Both the position numbers and the translations under genes were made by a program. Below the pieces are notes generated by a model that searched no databases, had not been told where the DNA came from, and worked only from the letters and a program-made list of their open reading frames with translations. A stretch of 64,000 bases of DNA. It comes from Anthopleura xanthogrammica. Lineage: Eukaryota > Cnidaria > Anthozoa > Actiniaria > Actiniidae. Shown in pieces: positions 63,792 to 64,000 of the stretch (within the stretch, counting starts at the first letter, position 1; every line of letters begins with the position of its first letter). The stretch spans positions 3,124,722 through 3,188,721 of the forward strand of contig OZ025213.1 of NCBI GenBank assembly GCA_964019055.1. Direction: 5' to 3'.

Positions 63792-63942
63792 ATACAATGA
63801 TTTCGAGCGGCATACCGTGGAATATCCCACGAGTCACTTGTAGTTTTTAGTATACGCACGAGCCTTTTGGCGAGTGTGTATACAAAGAAAATACGAGTGA
63901 CAAGTGGGATATCCATGGTATGCCTCGAGAAACCATTATATA
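63792..63942. mobile_element. Foldback element at the right edge (~150 bp)
   Basis: ATTTCGAGCGGCATACCGTGG and inverse CCATGGTATGCCTCGAGAAA. Inner arms GTATACGCACGAGCC / GAGTGTGTATAC. Confidence 0.6.
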
Positions 63943-64000
63943 ACCATTTTATCCCACACCATAGGAAATAAGAATGTGTAGATTCAACGCACAGTGCATG

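Larger units (their letters stand above)
62374..64000. other. Right-end intergenic region
   Basis: Holds a TACAGCTATTTCAAAAAA element end at 62711, a palindrome at 63792-63942 and a weak secreted-peptide-like frame at 63219-63434. Nothing else recognised. Confidence 0.5.

Overview
This is an AT-rich, intron-rich animal nuclear sequence, most likely from a cnidarian and probably an anthozoan. The evidence is GT/AG-spliced genes with many short exons, a multicopy C2H2/transposase-like gene of a kind I associate with cnidarian genomes, a two-exon class A GPCR, a single-exon NHL-repeat gene, and very many short palindromic DNA-transposon derivatives. Species cannot be fixed from the sequence.

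Layout. 1-3133 (+): a 5'-truncated, frameshifted transposase-like zinc-finger gene. 5593-7293 (+): intronless NHL-repeat protein. 8990-12145: an inverted, head-to-head pair of two-exon genes for small secreted cysteine-rich peptides (A on -, B on +). 13200-14948 (+): class A GPCR in two exons. 18084-32353 (-): complete Sfmbt-type Polycomb protein (18 coding exons, 1007 aa: FCS finger, four MBT repeats, SLED, SAM), perhaps with a further 5' exon near 39040. 40433-49803 (+): complete MTMR2-type myotubularin phosphatase (24 coding exons, 609 aa, catalytic Cys present). 51374-56213 (-): BTB-BACK-Kelch protein (4 exons, 576 aa), convergent with MTMR2. 59410-62373 (+): EEP-fold nuclease/phosphatase of the CCR4/nocturnin class (5 exons, 371 aa). 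The exon chains of Sfmbt, MTMR2, the Kelch gene, the EEP gene, the GPCR and peptide gene A were built by hand; in each the reading phase closes exactly.

The large genes look like unrelated housekeeping or regulatory genes (chromatin repression, phosphoinositide turnover, ubiquitin-ligase adaptor, RNA or nucleotide hydrolysis), not a pathway cluster. The most unusual local system is the peptide pair. Signal-peptide coding is nearly identical between the copies, and the last exon, 3' UTR and polyA region are recognisably homologous. The cysteine-bearing mature segment has diverged almost completely except for its cysteines. Copy B has lost the start codon at the duplication breakpoint.

Intergenic and intronic DNA is packed with foldback elements. 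Three CAGGG-ended elements each carry perfect 5-bp target duplications. One Harbinger-like element has a TTA duplication and one mariner-like element has TA. A ~665-bp near-perfect palindrome lies in an MTMR2 intron. There are also tRNA-derived SINE-like copies, long microsatellites and a 42-bp minisatellite.
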